Part shown: positions 1 through 11,296 of the stretch, piece after piece | How positions within the stretch are numbered: position 1 is the first letter of the stretch | How the letters are laid out: the number at the start of each line of letters is the position of its first letter | DNA from: Hofstenia miamia | Lineage: Eukaryota; Xenacoelomorpha; Acoela | NCBI GenBank assembly: GCA_004352715.1 | Contig: SCFE01000064.1 | Span: forward strand, 337,132 to 401,131 | DNA: 64,000 nt | Direction of reading: 5' to 3' | Made by a program: the position numbers and the translations under genes | The notes under the pieces: generated by a model | What the model was told of the DNA's origin: nothing | Databases searched by the model: none | What the model saw: only the letters and a program-made list of their open reading frames with translations

Positions 1-678
1 CTTCTGGCGTTAGATACTTATACCACCTAAGAAATTTTGGGCCAGATTATCACGTTCAATTATTACATGCCTTTTGTTTATCACAATTACATTATTGTTC
101 ATTTTTATTTATAAATTTTAATTCAAAAAGCCGCTATTTATTATCAAAAACTTTTAATTGGGCATTAAAAACATTAAATTTTGCACGTAAGCATGACCAT
201 GTTAGTGAATACAGACGAAAGTATAATATATTATCCCCGCTATATCAAGTGCAATTCCATGCAGCTTCAATTTTATTTAAGTATAAATATGGCCAACAAT
301 CAATTTCTTTTCTTGATAATTACTTAAAAGTAAATCTTCGATCACATAAGTTTATTTGTAGCAGTATTTCCTATCCTAGTTTTCACCGAGCAGCCTCTAA
401 TATTTGGAATGATTTAGAAAATGAGATAAGAATAGAAAAAAATTACAAAAAATTTAGAAAAAAATTAAAAATCATACTTTTACATCGACAAAATACAATC
501 GGAGACACAAACATGCTAAACACATTTACAGGTTTTTTACACTGAGCTCACCACATACATAGACACACATACATTTATTCTATATATATTTTATTATTAT
601 TTTGTAAATACATGTATTTGTAGTTTGTAGCTTTCTTACTGTCATTTATTACTGCAATAAATTTGCTTTGACTCTTAA
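1..678 (+). mobile_element. 5'-truncated CR1/Jockey-like LINE, C-terminal end of ORF2 plus 3' UTR
   Basis: A frame is open without a stop from base 3 to 545 (about 181 codons) and enters the window already inside the gene. It encodes the end of a non-LTR reverse transcriptase protein: a conserved GVRYLYHL segment, a cysteine-containing region, then the tail NIWNDLENEI followed by KKFRKKLK, which is the usual last block of CR1/Jockey-type ORF2 proteins. The 3' UTR contains TGTAAATACATGTATTTG and ends at CAATAAATTTGC...TTGACTCTTAA. The same tail and terminus recur at 1150, 5770, 6660 and, inverted, at 3497 and 52168, which defines one family. The lack of stops suggests a fairly young insertion. 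The LINE class is my reading of the tail; the exact clade is uncertain. Confidence 0.75.
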
Positions 679-682
679 ATTT

Positions 683-1180
683 ACTCTGCGTTTTGCATTT
701 TCAATACTGTTCATTTCTATTTACAAATATAAATTCAAAATATCACATCCTTTTATCTAAAACATTCAATTCATCCCTTAATAATATTAAAGAAAACGAT
801 TAAAATACAAAATATTATTTCATTTTTACGAAATTTAAATGCACAAGTTATCAATACGATTTAAATTCAAATTTGGTCAACTTTAAAACAATATGTAAAA
901 TTAAATGAAAATTCTCAAATGGTTTTTATGCTCAGATAAAAATTCTTATAGTTTTAACTAGAATGCAAATAAAATATGGAATAACCTTGATCATGAAATT
1001 TCAATCGAATTAAATTACAAGAACTTCGGAAACAAATTAATTTTTAATAGACAATTCATTCTTAGGGAAAATATCACAGTACACTATTTTGAAAATTTTG
1101 TATGGCGCTGGATAGCCACGCACATGCACTCACACATATTTATATTATATGCTCCAATAAATTTGCATTGACTTCTATTT
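683..1180 (+). mobile_element. Decayed LINE 3' fragment, copy within a segmental duplication
   Basis: Fragment of the same LINE family as 1-678. It lacks a usable reading frame but matches the copy at 6165-6690 almost base for base, including the WN-L-HE block near 975-1010 and the CAATAAATTTGC terminus near 1150. Relative to that copy it has a deletion of about 27 bases near 775. It begins directly after the 3' end of the upstream LINE, so it may be an older insertion flanked or interrupted by the younger one. Confidence 0.65.
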
Positions 1181-1397
1181 ATATATTACGTAAGAAATTA
1201 CATTAAAATTATAATAAGTCATGCATTTAATTTTAATAGTTGAATAGAATGAAAGAATAAATGATTTAACACATTTTAGCTTCCTAATCAATTGCGAAAT
1301 ACATTTCCAGAAACATTACAATATTTTCATATGTGTTATGTAGCAACCTAAAAATTAGTTTTCAAAATACATTTTAAATTATATAAATATGACTTAC

Positions 1398-1655
1398 TGC
1401 ATTTATTATTTAATGAAAATACTTTTGTGTGATTGCCCACAGCATTTTTACAAGAAATTCGTAAGTTGTAAATTGTTGAGGTTAAAATTTCTGATGTATT
1501 AACCACATAGTATTTTCCATTAGTTCCAGTTAAACTAAAATATGTATCGTTTGTCTGACACTTTGAATCCGGATATCCATCAACAGTAACTTCAGACTTT
1601 ATTCCCTCTGTGCAGTCATATTCAGATATGTCTAAGGTTCCAATGGTTGGTTTTA
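1398..1655 (-). CDS. Immunoglobulin-like domain exon of a multi-Ig gene
   Basis: An 86-codon exon on the minus strand. The acceptor is a T-rich tract ending TTTTAG before base 1655, and the donor after base 1398 reads GTAAGT. Both ends are in phase 1, so the exon is symmetric, as is usual for single Ig-domain exons. The protein begins KPTIGTLDI, has GYPDSKC around the first conserved cysteine and YNLRISCKNAVG around the second (the Y-x-C-x-N-x-G signature of Ig I-set/C2 folds), plus two further cysteines (YDC near the start and NNKC at the end). It is expected to be an extracellular adhesion or receptor module. No transmembrane segment is visible. A nearly identical exon lies at 6898-7103 and a diverged one at 2946-3058; all three are on the minus strand. 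The gene identity is unknown. Confidence 0.75.
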
Positions 1656-1919
1656 CTAAAATAAAAGAATTTAGTTTGAGGAACATAAATATAGTAAAAA
1701 TTCAATAAGTGAATGGGAATACCTTGTAACAATTTTGTAGCAACAAGAAATTACATTCCACACATTACGAAGCATCAATTGACGGTATCACGTATATTTC
1801 TCAAAAATATTTAGTATTTAATAAAAAATTACTGCTTTTATTCAAAATTTGACTTTGTAGAATTGAAATACAAATTTATAGATGTAATGCGATTTATGAG
1901 TTCGTGTAACTAAACCTAT

Positions 1920-1945
1920 TATATATATATATATATATATATATA
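1920..1945. repeat. (TA)n microsatellite at a gap edge
   Basis: A pure TA run ends exactly at the start of a 1000-N scaffold gap, so the assembly probably broke in the repeat. Apparent reading frames running through it and the Ns are artefacts. Confidence 0.9.
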
Positions 1946-2945
1946 NNNNNNNNNNNNNNNNNNNNNNNNNNNNNNNNNNNNNNNNNNNNNNNNNNNNNNN
2001 NNNNNNNNNNNNNNNNNNNNNNNNNNNNNNNNNNNNNNNNNNNNNNNNNNNNNNNNNNNNNNNNNNNNNNNNNNNNNNNNNNNNNNNNNNNNNNNNNNNN
2101 NNNNNNNNNNNNNNNNNNNNNNNNNNNNNNNNNNNNNNNNNNNNNNNNNNNNNNNNNNNNNNNNNNNNNNNNNNNNNNNNNNNNNNNNNNNNNNNNNNNN
2201 NNNNNNNNNNNNNNNNNNNNNNNNNNNNNNNNNNNNNNNNNNNNNNNNNNNNNNNNNNNNNNNNNNNNNNNNNNNNNNNNNNNNNNNNNNNNNNNNNNNN
2301 NNNNNNNNNNNNNNNNNNNNNNNNNNNNNNNNNNNNNNNNNNNNNNNNNNNNNNNNNNNNNNNNNNNNNNNNNNNNNNNNNNNNNNNNNNNNNNNNNNNN
2401 NNNNNNNNNNNNNNNNNNNNNNNNNNNNNNNNNNNNNNNNNNNNNNNNNNNNNNNNNNNNNNNNNNNNNNNNNNNNNNNNNNNNNNNNNNNNNNNNNNNN
2501 NNNNNNNNNNNNNNNNNNNNNNNNNNNNNNNNNNNNNNNNNNNNNNNNNNNNNNNNNNNNNNNNNNNNNNNNNNNNNNNNNNNNNNNNNNNNNNNNNNNN
2601 NNNNNNNNNNNNNNNNNNNNNNNNNNNNNNNNNNNNNNNNNNNNNNNNNNNNNNNNNNNNNNNNNNNNNNNNNNNNNNNNNNNNNNNNNNNNNNNNNNNN
2701 NNNNNNNNNNNNNNNNNNNNNNNNNNNNNNNNNNNNNNNNNNNNNNNNNNNNNNNNNNNNNNNNNNNNNNNNNNNNNNNNNNNNNNNNNNNNNNNNNNNN
2801 NNNNNNNNNNNNNNNNNNNNNNNNNNNNNNNNNNNNNNNNNNNNNNNNNNNNNNNNNNNNNNNNNNNNNNNNNNNNNNNNNNNNNNNNNNNNNNNNNNNN
2901 NNNNNNNNNNNNNNNNNNNNNNNNNNNNNNNNNNNNNNNNNNNNN
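1946..2945. other. Assembly gap of 1000 N
   Basis: Exactly 1000 Ns, the usual placeholder for a gap of unknown size. It removes the 3' part of the Ig exon that starts at 3058. Confidence 0.95.
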
Positions 2946-3058
2946 ATTCGTCTGACATTGTGGTTCCGGATATCCATTAATATCAAGTTTAAATGGTGTT
3001 TCGTTTGTGCAGTCAAATTCAGAAAGTGTTAGGTCCAAGCTTCCAATTTGGGGTTTTC
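2946..3058 (-). CDS. Partial Ig-like domain exon, second paralogue
   Basis: Minus-strand exon starting after an acceptor TTTAAG at 3059-3060, again in phase 1. It encodes KPQIGSLDL, FDCTNE and GYPEPQCQTN, which align with the first half of the exon at 1398-1655 (KPTIGTLDI, YDCTEG, GYPDSKCQTN). The rest is lost in the gap at 1946-2945. It is clearly more diverged than the 1398/6898 pair, so the gene had at least two kinds of Ig unit before the recent duplication. Confidence 0.7.
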
Positions 3059-3496
3059 CTTAAATTAAAATTGTTTAGTGTGAGACTTTAAAATATAGTA
3101 AAGAACACATAAAATGCAACAAATGAATCTATGTATTTTGTCCTGTGTAAAAATAGAATCAACAACACTTTGCAAGATATGATGTGGCCTAACTAGGAAT
3201 ACAAGTTTGACACTTTGATATTTAGTAGTTTGCATTGGCAATCAAAATGATCAGGTGTGTAAAATACAGCATGTCAGTAATATAGTAGCTTTAAATCCAA
3301 TTATTGATATGAAGATTATTCTCACAACAAATAACTGCAATACGGACAATTATGGAAAATAGGGTAAATATGGTAAACTAAAATACCAATAAATTTAAAT
3401 ACCTTTTGTACTTTATATGCTGGTTGGTATGTGGTTTTTAATTTAATTACAGTTAAACAATGCTCAAACTCTTATAATTTTTATAATAATAATAAT
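3059..3496. other. Intron or intergenic sequence, no gene seen
   Basis: AT-rich sequence between Ig exons. No coding frame or repeat family was recognised, apart from a short TAATAA-type run near 3485. Confidence 0.5.
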
Positions 3497-3680
3497 AAGA
3501 GTCAAAGCAATATATTTTCTAAGAAGTTACAATTTATCTACAAGCTAAATATAAAATATATAATATTATTAAATTTGTGTGTGAGTGTATGTATATGTAT
3601 ATGGTGAGTTCACTGTCAAAAATCAGTAAATTTGTTTAGCATGTTTGTGCCTCCGATTGAATTTTGTCAATGTAAAAGTG
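3497..3680 (-). mobile_element. LINE 3' end, inverted
   Basis: On the minus strand this matches the last part of the LINE at 1-678: the segment around CAATCGGAG and ACAAACATGCTAAACA, then the 3' UTR, ending with TTGACTCTTATT at 3497. It directly abuts a plus-strand fragment of the same family at 3681. Confidence 0.6.
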
Positions 3681-3815
3681 ACTTAAGAATCATGAAATTC
3701 AACTCGAAAAAAACTACAAGAAATTCAGAAAATAATTGCACAAATTCCTTTTTAATAGACAATGCATTCTTAACAACAATAACGTACAACACTCATTCAA
3801 AAATTTATCACTTTG
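3681..3815 (+). mobile_element. LINE ORF2 tail fragment, sense
   Basis: Decayed copy of the ORF2 tail (acidic/lysine-rich KK-F-K block, then a stretch like that following it in the other copies). It joins head-on with the inverted fragment ending at about 3680, giving an inverted pair. Sequence after about 3815 is not recognised. Confidence 0.5.
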
Positions 3816-3904
3816 ATGACAAAGCTATTAACTTAATAATAAATTTCATTAAAAATCGGCAGCAAAAAGTTTTATTTAATGGTAAAAAATAAAAATATAT
3901 TATA

Positions 3905-3995
3905 AGCTAGTGTAGTGCTCGTACCGGGCGCGGAAAATTGTTACGGGCACGGGCTTCTTTAGTACGGCAATGACAGGGCATACGGGATCTTAAGT
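3905..3995. other. GC-rich tract at a gap edge, possible hAT-like terminus
   Basis: A sharply GC-richer stretch starting TAGTGCTCGTACCGGGC stands out from its surroundings and runs into a gap. TAGTG fits the loose start of hAT terminal inverted repeats, but the partner end is not visible, so this is only a suggestion. Confidence 0.2.
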
Positions 3996-4995
3996 NNNNN
4001 NNNNNNNNNNNNNNNNNNNNNNNNNNNNNNNNNNNNNNNNNNNNNNNNNNNNNNNNNNNNNNNNNNNNNNNNNNNNNNNNNNNNNNNNNNNNNNNNNNNN
4101 NNNNNNNNNNNNNNNNNNNNNNNNNNNNNNNNNNNNNNNNNNNNNNNNNNNNNNNNNNNNNNNNNNNNNNNNNNNNNNNNNNNNNNNNNNNNNNNNNNNN
4201 NNNNNNNNNNNNNNNNNNNNNNNNNNNNNNNNNNNNNNNNNNNNNNNNNNNNNNNNNNNNNNNNNNNNNNNNNNNNNNNNNNNNNNNNNNNNNNNNNNNN
4301 NNNNNNNNNNNNNNNNNNNNNNNNNNNNNNNNNNNNNNNNNNNNNNNNNNNNNNNNNNNNNNNNNNNNNNNNNNNNNNNNNNNNNNNNNNNNNNNNNNNN
4401 NNNNNNNNNNNNNNNNNNNNNNNNNNNNNNNNNNNNNNNNNNNNNNNNNNNNNNNNNNNNNNNNNNNNNNNNNNNNNNNNNNNNNNNNNNNNNNNNNNNN
4501 NNNNNNNNNNNNNNNNNNNNNNNNNNNNNNNNNNNNNNNNNNNNNNNNNNNNNNNNNNNNNNNNNNNNNNNNNNNNNNNNNNNNNNNNNNNNNNNNNNNN
4601 NNNNNNNNNNNNNNNNNNNNNNNNNNNNNNNNNNNNNNNNNNNNNNNNNNNNNNNNNNNNNNNNNNNNNNNNNNNNNNNNNNNNNNNNNNNNNNNNNNNN
4701 NNNNNNNNNNNNNNNNNNNNNNNNNNNNNNNNNNNNNNNNNNNNNNNNNNNNNNNNNNNNNNNNNNNNNNNNNNNNNNNNNNNNNNNNNNNNNNNNNNNN
4801 NNNNNNNNNNNNNNNNNNNNNNNNNNNNNNNNNNNNNNNNNNNNNNNNNNNNNNNNNNNNNNNNNNNNNNNNNNNNNNNNNNNNNNNNNNNNNNNNNNNN
4901 NNNNNNNNNNNNNNNNNNNNNNNNNNNNNNNNNNNNNNNNNNNNNNNNNNNNNNNNNNNNNNNNNNNNNNNNNNNNNNNNNNNNNNNNNNNNNNN
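3996..4995. other. Assembly gap of 1000 N
   Basis: Placeholder gap; the 5' part of the LINE copy that resumes at 4996 is inside it. Confidence 0.95.
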
Positions 4996-5790
4996 TAAAT
5001 TAAATAACGTACAAATAAAGCAAAGCGAAACTATTAACTATTTAGGTGTTGACATTGAAAATGATTTAAATTTCGAACAATTCTTCATGGCTAAAATTAA
5101 AAAAATGGCTTCTGGAGTTAGGTATCTTTATCATCTCAGCAATATTTCAAATACGTACCACAAACATTTAATAAATGCACTCTGCCTTTCACACTTTCAA
5201 TATTGCTCATTCCTCTTTGCAAATATTAATTCAAAACATCGCATCCTCCTGTCTAAAACTTTTAATTGGTCCCTTAAAATACTCAATTTTGCACAAAAAC
5301 ATGACAATGCATCCGATTACCGATAAAATACAAAATACTATCTCTTTATTATCAAATTCAAATGCATATGTTATCAATATTATTTAAATACAAATTTGGT
5401 CAAGCCGCTATTTTGTTTCTAAAACAGTATATTGAATTAAATGAACGGTCTCAAACATTTTCATGCGTGGATAAATATTTTAATAGTTCCGCACACAGCA
5501 ACTAAATTATGGAATAACTTAAATAGAGAAATTAAATTTTAAAAAAATTACAAGAAATTCAGAAGGAAATTGCGAACATTCCTCCTTTAATAGACAATGC
5601 CTACTTAATGACAATAATACACTACATGCATTTGAAAATTTTGTATAAAATGCACACACACAACACAAACACACACACATTTTAATATTAAATATATTTA
5701 TTATAATTGTAAATAGCTTTTTATAGTTCTGTAGTTTATAGTTTTTTGTAACTTTTTCTTGTAGCAATAAATTGCTTTTGAATCTCATAT
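4996..5790 (+). mobile_element. LINE fragment, RT thumb to 3' UTR
   Basis: A frame open from about 4997 to 5326 encodes the RT thumb motif NYLGVDIENDLNF followed by GVRYLYHL, as in CR1/Jockey-type reverse transcriptases. A stop and frame changes follow, but the WN-L tail (near 5510), KKF block and 3' terminus (AGCAATAAATTGC near 5765) are all recognisable. It is related to, but not a recent duplicate of, the copy at 1-678. Confidence 0.7.
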
Positions 5791-5959
5791 GCAAAAGATA
5801 CCTGTCTTAAAAGTAATGACATAAATGCATTCGCTGCAAATAAAAGCCTGCAAAATGATTTACCAAAAGCTTAATCATATATCTCTCAAATAATCAACTA
5901 AAACAAAATATTGAAAAAATCAATTTTTAATATTCTCTCCATGATATGCAGAAATCTCA

Positions 5960-6690
5960 CAAAAACATAGAATTGATATCAATCATGTACTAATAAAACA
6001 AAGCGAATCTATTAACTATTTAGGTGTTGAAAATGATAATGACTTAATATTCGCTCAATTCTTACTGGCTAACATTAAAACAATGGAATATGGCGTTCGG
6101 TATCTTTATCATCTTTGAAATATATCAAATCCATAGCACAAACAATTAATAAGTTCACTCTTCTTATTGCATTTTCAATACTGTTCATTTCTATTTACGA
6201 ATATAAATTCAAAATATCACATCCTTTTATCTAAAACCTTCAATTCATCTCCAAAAACACTCAATTTCGCGCAAAGCCTTAATAATATTAAAGAAAACGA
6301 TTAAAATACAAAATATTATTTCCTTTTTACGAAATTTAAATGCACATGTTATCAATATCATTTAAATTCAAATTTGGTCAACTTTAAAACTATATGTAAA
6401 ATTAAATGAAAATTCTCAAAAAGTTTTTATGCTCAGATAAAACTTCTTTTAGTTTTCACCAGACAGTGAATAAAATATGGAATAACCTTGATCATGAAAT
6501 GTCAATCGAATTAAATTCCAAGAACTTCGGAAACAAATTAATTTTTAATAGACAATTCATTCTTAGGGAAAATAACACAGTACACTATTTTTAAAATTTT
6601 GTATAGCGCTGGAAAGCCACGCACATGCACTCATACATATTTATATTATATGCTGCAATAAATTTGCATTGACTCTTCTTAATATATTTA
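5960..6690 (+). mobile_element. Decayed LINE fragment, second half duplicated at 683-1180
   Basis: Contains a degraded NYLGV thumb block near 6015, the RYLYHL block near 6098 and the tail WNNLDHEMSIELN near 6478, ending at CAATAAATTTGC near 6660. From about 6165 on it is nearly identical to 683-1180, and the similarity continues past the LINE into the Ig exon, so both belong to one duplicated segment. Confidence 0.7.
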
Positions 6691-6897
6691 ATTTGAGGAA
6701 GTCAAAAAAATATACTTAGAATTGCATTTAATTTTATAGCTCAATAGAATGAAAGAATAAATGATTTAACACATTTTAGCTTCCTAATCAATTGCGAAAT
6801 ACATTTCCAGAAACATTACAATATTCTCATATGTGTTATGTAGCAACCTAAAAATTAGTTTTCAAAATACATTTTTAATTATATAAATATGACTTAC

Positions 6898-7103
6898 TGC
6901 AATTATTATTTATGGAAAATACTTTTGTGTGATTGCCCAAAGCATTTTTACAAGAAATTCGTAAGTTGTAAGATGTTGAGGTTAAAATTTCTGATGTATT
7001 AACCACATAGTATTTTCCATTAGTTCCAGTTAAACTAAAATATGTATCGTTTGTTTGACACTTTGAATCCGGATATCCATCAACAGTAAGTTCAGACTTT
7101 GTT
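6898..7103 (-). CDS. Ig-like domain exon, near-identical copy, cut by a gap
   Basis: Minus-strand exon with the same GTAAGT donor as the exon at 1398-1655 and nearly the same protein (GYPDSKC, SCKN, and NNNC in place of NNKC at the end). No stop or frameshift is visible in the 206 bases present; the 5' part is lost in the gap from 7104. The minus-strand order is this exon, then 3058-2946, then 1655-1398. Confidence 0.7.
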
Positions 7104-8103
7104 NNNNNNNNNNNNNNNNNNNNNNNNNNNNNNNNNNNNNNNNNNNNNNNNNNNNNNNNNNNNNNNNNNNNNNNNNNNNNNNNNNNNNNNNNNNNNNNNN
7201 NNNNNNNNNNNNNNNNNNNNNNNNNNNNNNNNNNNNNNNNNNNNNNNNNNNNNNNNNNNNNNNNNNNNNNNNNNNNNNNNNNNNNNNNNNNNNNNNNNNN
7301 NNNNNNNNNNNNNNNNNNNNNNNNNNNNNNNNNNNNNNNNNNNNNNNNNNNNNNNNNNNNNNNNNNNNNNNNNNNNNNNNNNNNNNNNNNNNNNNNNNNN
7401 NNNNNNNNNNNNNNNNNNNNNNNNNNNNNNNNNNNNNNNNNNNNNNNNNNNNNNNNNNNNNNNNNNNNNNNNNNNNNNNNNNNNNNNNNNNNNNNNNNNN
7501 NNNNNNNNNNNNNNNNNNNNNNNNNNNNNNNNNNNNNNNNNNNNNNNNNNNNNNNNNNNNNNNNNNNNNNNNNNNNNNNNNNNNNNNNNNNNNNNNNNNN
7601 NNNNNNNNNNNNNNNNNNNNNNNNNNNNNNNNNNNNNNNNNNNNNNNNNNNNNNNNNNNNNNNNNNNNNNNNNNNNNNNNNNNNNNNNNNNNNNNNNNNN
7701 NNNNNNNNNNNNNNNNNNNNNNNNNNNNNNNNNNNNNNNNNNNNNNNNNNNNNNNNNNNNNNNNNNNNNNNNNNNNNNNNNNNNNNNNNNNNNNNNNNNN
7801 NNNNNNNNNNNNNNNNNNNNNNNNNNNNNNNNNNNNNNNNNNNNNNNNNNNNNNNNNNNNNNNNNNNNNNNNNNNNNNNNNNNNNNNNNNNNNNNNNNNN
7901 NNNNNNNNNNNNNNNNNNNNNNNNNNNNNNNNNNNNNNNNNNNNNNNNNNNNNNNNNNNNNNNNNNNNNNNNNNNNNNNNNNNNNNNNNNNNNNNNNNNN
8001 NNNNNNNNNNNNNNNNNNNNNNNNNNNNNNNNNNNNNNNNNNNNNNNNNNNNNNNNNNNNNNNNNNNNNNNNNNNNNNNNNNNNNNNNNNNNNNNNNNNN
8101 NNN
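7104..8103. other. Assembly gap of 1000 N
   Basis: Placeholder gap between an Ig exon and the antisense Ty3/Gypsy ORF3 remnant. The end of that element and its 3' LTR, if present, are in the gap. Confidence 0.95.
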
Positions 8104-11100
8104 CCCTTTATTGCTATCATCATTGGATAAAAGAATTCATACGTCGATCATAATGATTTCGATATTGATGCCTCGTTGTAGAACGCACTTATGTTTTCCA
8201 AAACTTCTTCCTCAGTGATGTTTTCCGGTTCATTCTTTCCAAATCTTACCATGGTAATAATTTCAACTCTTCTCATTACGTTGTAGTAGCAATATTGCGA
8301 ACTCCAAAGTTCTCCCCACACAATGTCGTTAATTCCTGAGAACAGTATTACAGTTTGCATCAATCTTTTTTCAATTTCTTCTCAGACTTTCTTGTATAGA
8401 TTGTTTATTGGTTCTCCTTCCTTGTAGAGATCGTAGGGTGTTACTTGCCCTTCTATAAAAACTCTCCCTTTATTGTCATTTTTCAATAAAATTTCTTTCG
8501 ATTTTTGTAACGTTCATCATTAACGATTCTTTCAGCTGCTTGTCTACTATTAACATACGTGTTTTCTTCATGCCACATTGCTTTAATTGCTCTCTTTTAT
8601 TTTAATCGCCAAGTTGGTAACAGCATCGGTATAAAGATTGTCAGCGGTGGCGTACATTTTAAGATTGTCGTCATTGTTTTTTCCTCTATGGCTTTGTAAG
8701 TGCCTTGCATCTCTGCCGTTGTGGCCATTCTGAATGTCGCAGGATAATTATTTTTAGACTTCTTAATATTTTCCCAAAAAGTATCCGTTAGACCATTTTT
8801 CATCAAATTTTGTGCAGTTTCAGGTTTTATTACTATCTTAGAAGTTATGTCCACTGCAATTTGATTTTGTGGTTCTAATAATTCATCGATCTCTTGTCTT
8901 GTAAAAGCTTTGGTACACAGTACTTTAATTAGTGATTTGGTTTCTCTTTCGTACACCTCTGGATAAGAGATCCAGTGTCCATCAAAGAATTTTTCATTCT
9001 TTTCTATCACTTCTCTCGTTCTTACTAAATCCAAAAACGTTTTCGTGGAGCCAGGTTTCCTTTCAACTAATCTTTTGGTGCTTAGCAGCGCATTCTCTGA
9101 AGAAAAGATTGCAAACTTAGTTTCGGCAGTGGCTCCCCACATGTACTTTTTCATAGTTTCGGAGAAAATATTAATGTCTGACGGACAAATTCCCAATCTA
9201 TTACTAATCAAAATAATCGACATTTTTCCTGTTGTACTACTCGCCCCCACCAGTCAGGCATAATATTTTTCGTAGTGATCCATCACTCAGTTGGTTTTAC
9301 ACAGTGATGATGGCGGCACGCATTTGTGTAGTAGCCAATTTTTTACCTTCCATGTTAATGGACAGATTGCAATTTTGTGGACCACTGTTTGTGACATAGA
9401 TTTCCATTTGTTTTGATCGATCGGTAATGTTAGGTGGGGGTCTCTTGTCAAATAAATGGACAAAATCCAGATGGCACCTCTTGCGTAAATATCAGGTACT
9501 CTATCTTCTGAAAATAACATTGATTTGAAATTTTTCCGATCCTGAATTTCACAAGAAAATTTAATTTCTCGTAACACTCTTTTGACGGACAGATGGTAAT
9601 GGGAGCTAGGGCTTTTGATGTGGATGTTGGGCCAGTCTGACTCGGGGTTTTTTGTGGCTTTTACCTCTGTCCATATATCTTGGATCTCTTGTAAAGTTTT
9701 AACACTTTGAGCAAACGCAAAGCTGACCCTCATGTCTGTTATGTTGTGTAGCGTGGTAATGTTAAGCAGTTCCAAAGTTTGTGCCTGCAATATGGTATCA
9801 ATTATTAGTTTTTTATCCACAGCAAGTTTATGGGAAGGGATTTTTTCACATAACAAAAGATCTGTGAGTAATAGTTTTGTAACCGATGGTACGTGAGAGT
9901 TTGGCATTGAAGTCTGACTGTAGTAAGATCTATAGAGAATGAGGAAATTTTCCATTCTGTAATGTAAGCTTTCAACCGCCTTGGGGATGTTGTCCTCATA
10001 TTCTTCTCAGAGAACTATGACTAGACGTATTCCTTCAACTTTGGCTATCCTGTATGCAATTTCTATCTGCTCCATTATGTTTTCATCTTGCACTTCATGA
10101 ATTCTCAAAAAATAGATGACCAACAGGTTTGGGAAATCAATATTTACTGATTCAAAGCTTCGTATGGTACTGCCACTATTTAAAAACTTACAGAGGTTAT
10201 GTATATGAAAATCTTCATCGAAAGAGACATGTACTGTGCTTCGCCAATATAACCGGCTGATTTCTTCAAGCATGCTGGAATCGTAACAGATAATACAATT
10301 TATCAGTGGACGTTTTTCAGTGTCAATGATGAATGGTATTATATTGATTGAACAACTTAACTTTTTGGTGTTTTAGGTCCATTGTAATTGATTCTGAGTA
10401 GCCTCCGAAATGTTATCACGAATATAATGCACTGCTCAACGTGGAGCTATGAAATAGGGGTGTAATGTATCCGCACCAACTGTGGACATCCTTTTCTTGC
10501 ATTCTTCCATTTTCTGAGACCTAACTGAGGACGTAACGGAAGTATCTGAGGTTGAGGGGGCTATCAAGTTACTCTTAGGGGATATATTTACAGGTTGAAT
10601 TGCACTAAAAGGGGTACNNNNNNNNNNNNNNNNNNNNNNNNNNNNNNNNNNNNNNNNNNNNNNNNNNNNNNNNNNNNNNNNNNNNNNNNNNNNNNNNNNN
10701 NNNNNNNNNNNNNNNNNNNNNNNNNNNNNNNNNNNNNNNNNNNNNNNNNNNNNNNNNNNNNNNNNNNNNNNNNNNNNNNNNNNNNNNNNNNNNNNNNNNN
10801 NNNNNNNNNNNNNNNNNNNNNNNNNNNNNNNNNNNNNNNNNNNNNNNNNNNNNNNNNNNNNNNNNNNNNNNNNNNNNNNNNNNNNNNNNNNNNNNNNNNN
10901 NNNNNNNNNNNNNNNNNNNNNNNNNNNNNNNNNNNNNNNNNTTAATTGACATTTGGTAGAGGGTGGATTTTCTTTTATTGTCTCCATCGTCATACCCTTT
11001 ATTTGGTAATCGGATTGAGGAGACCTCCTCCTTACTCGTCGTCTCTTATTTGTATGTGTCATCTGCTCCATCATCATACCCTTTAATTGGTAATCAGACT

Positions 11101-11296
11101 GTGGAGCTCTTCTTCTTGCTCTTCGTCTCTTATTGCTAGGTGTTGAATTCTCCATCGTCATGCCCTTTATTTGGCAATCAGATTGCGGAGATCTAGTTTT
11201 GCTAGTGGAGCTCGTTGATGTGTCCTCTGTCCTCACGTCCTTTATTTGACGATCTGTCTGCGGGCTTCTTCTTCTTCTCACTCTCCTCAATTTCAT
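8104..11296 (-). pseudogene. Mosaic ORF3 remnant of a Ty3/Gypsy element
   Basis: Minus-strand remnant of the third ORF seen intact at 40324-44085. From 8104 to about 8957 and from 10942 to 11296 it is almost identical to the intact family A copy. Between about 8958 and 10617 it is clearly diverged and resembles the family B copy at 29900-30990 instead (shared segments TLHPYF, TVHV-FDEDF, LAVD-KLIIDT). A gap hides one junction. It carries many stops and frameshifts, for example a CGA-to-TGA change at 8148-8150 and a deletion of about 58 bases near 8125 that removes the conserved D-x-x-H segment. It also keeps the KKYMWGAT and VDITSKIVI-type blocks. It cannot be functional. Confidence 0.8.
10618..10941. 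other. Assembly gap of 324 N
   Basis: An estimated-size gap inside the mosaic ORF3 remnant. It lies between the diverged centre and the family A-like N-terminal repeat region. Confidence 0.95.

Noticed and set aside
1842-3038. Long minus-strand frames of 350-400 codons across 1842-3038, and similar ones at 7092-8130 and 11945-12985
   Set aside because: They consist almost wholly of Ns from scaffold gaps.
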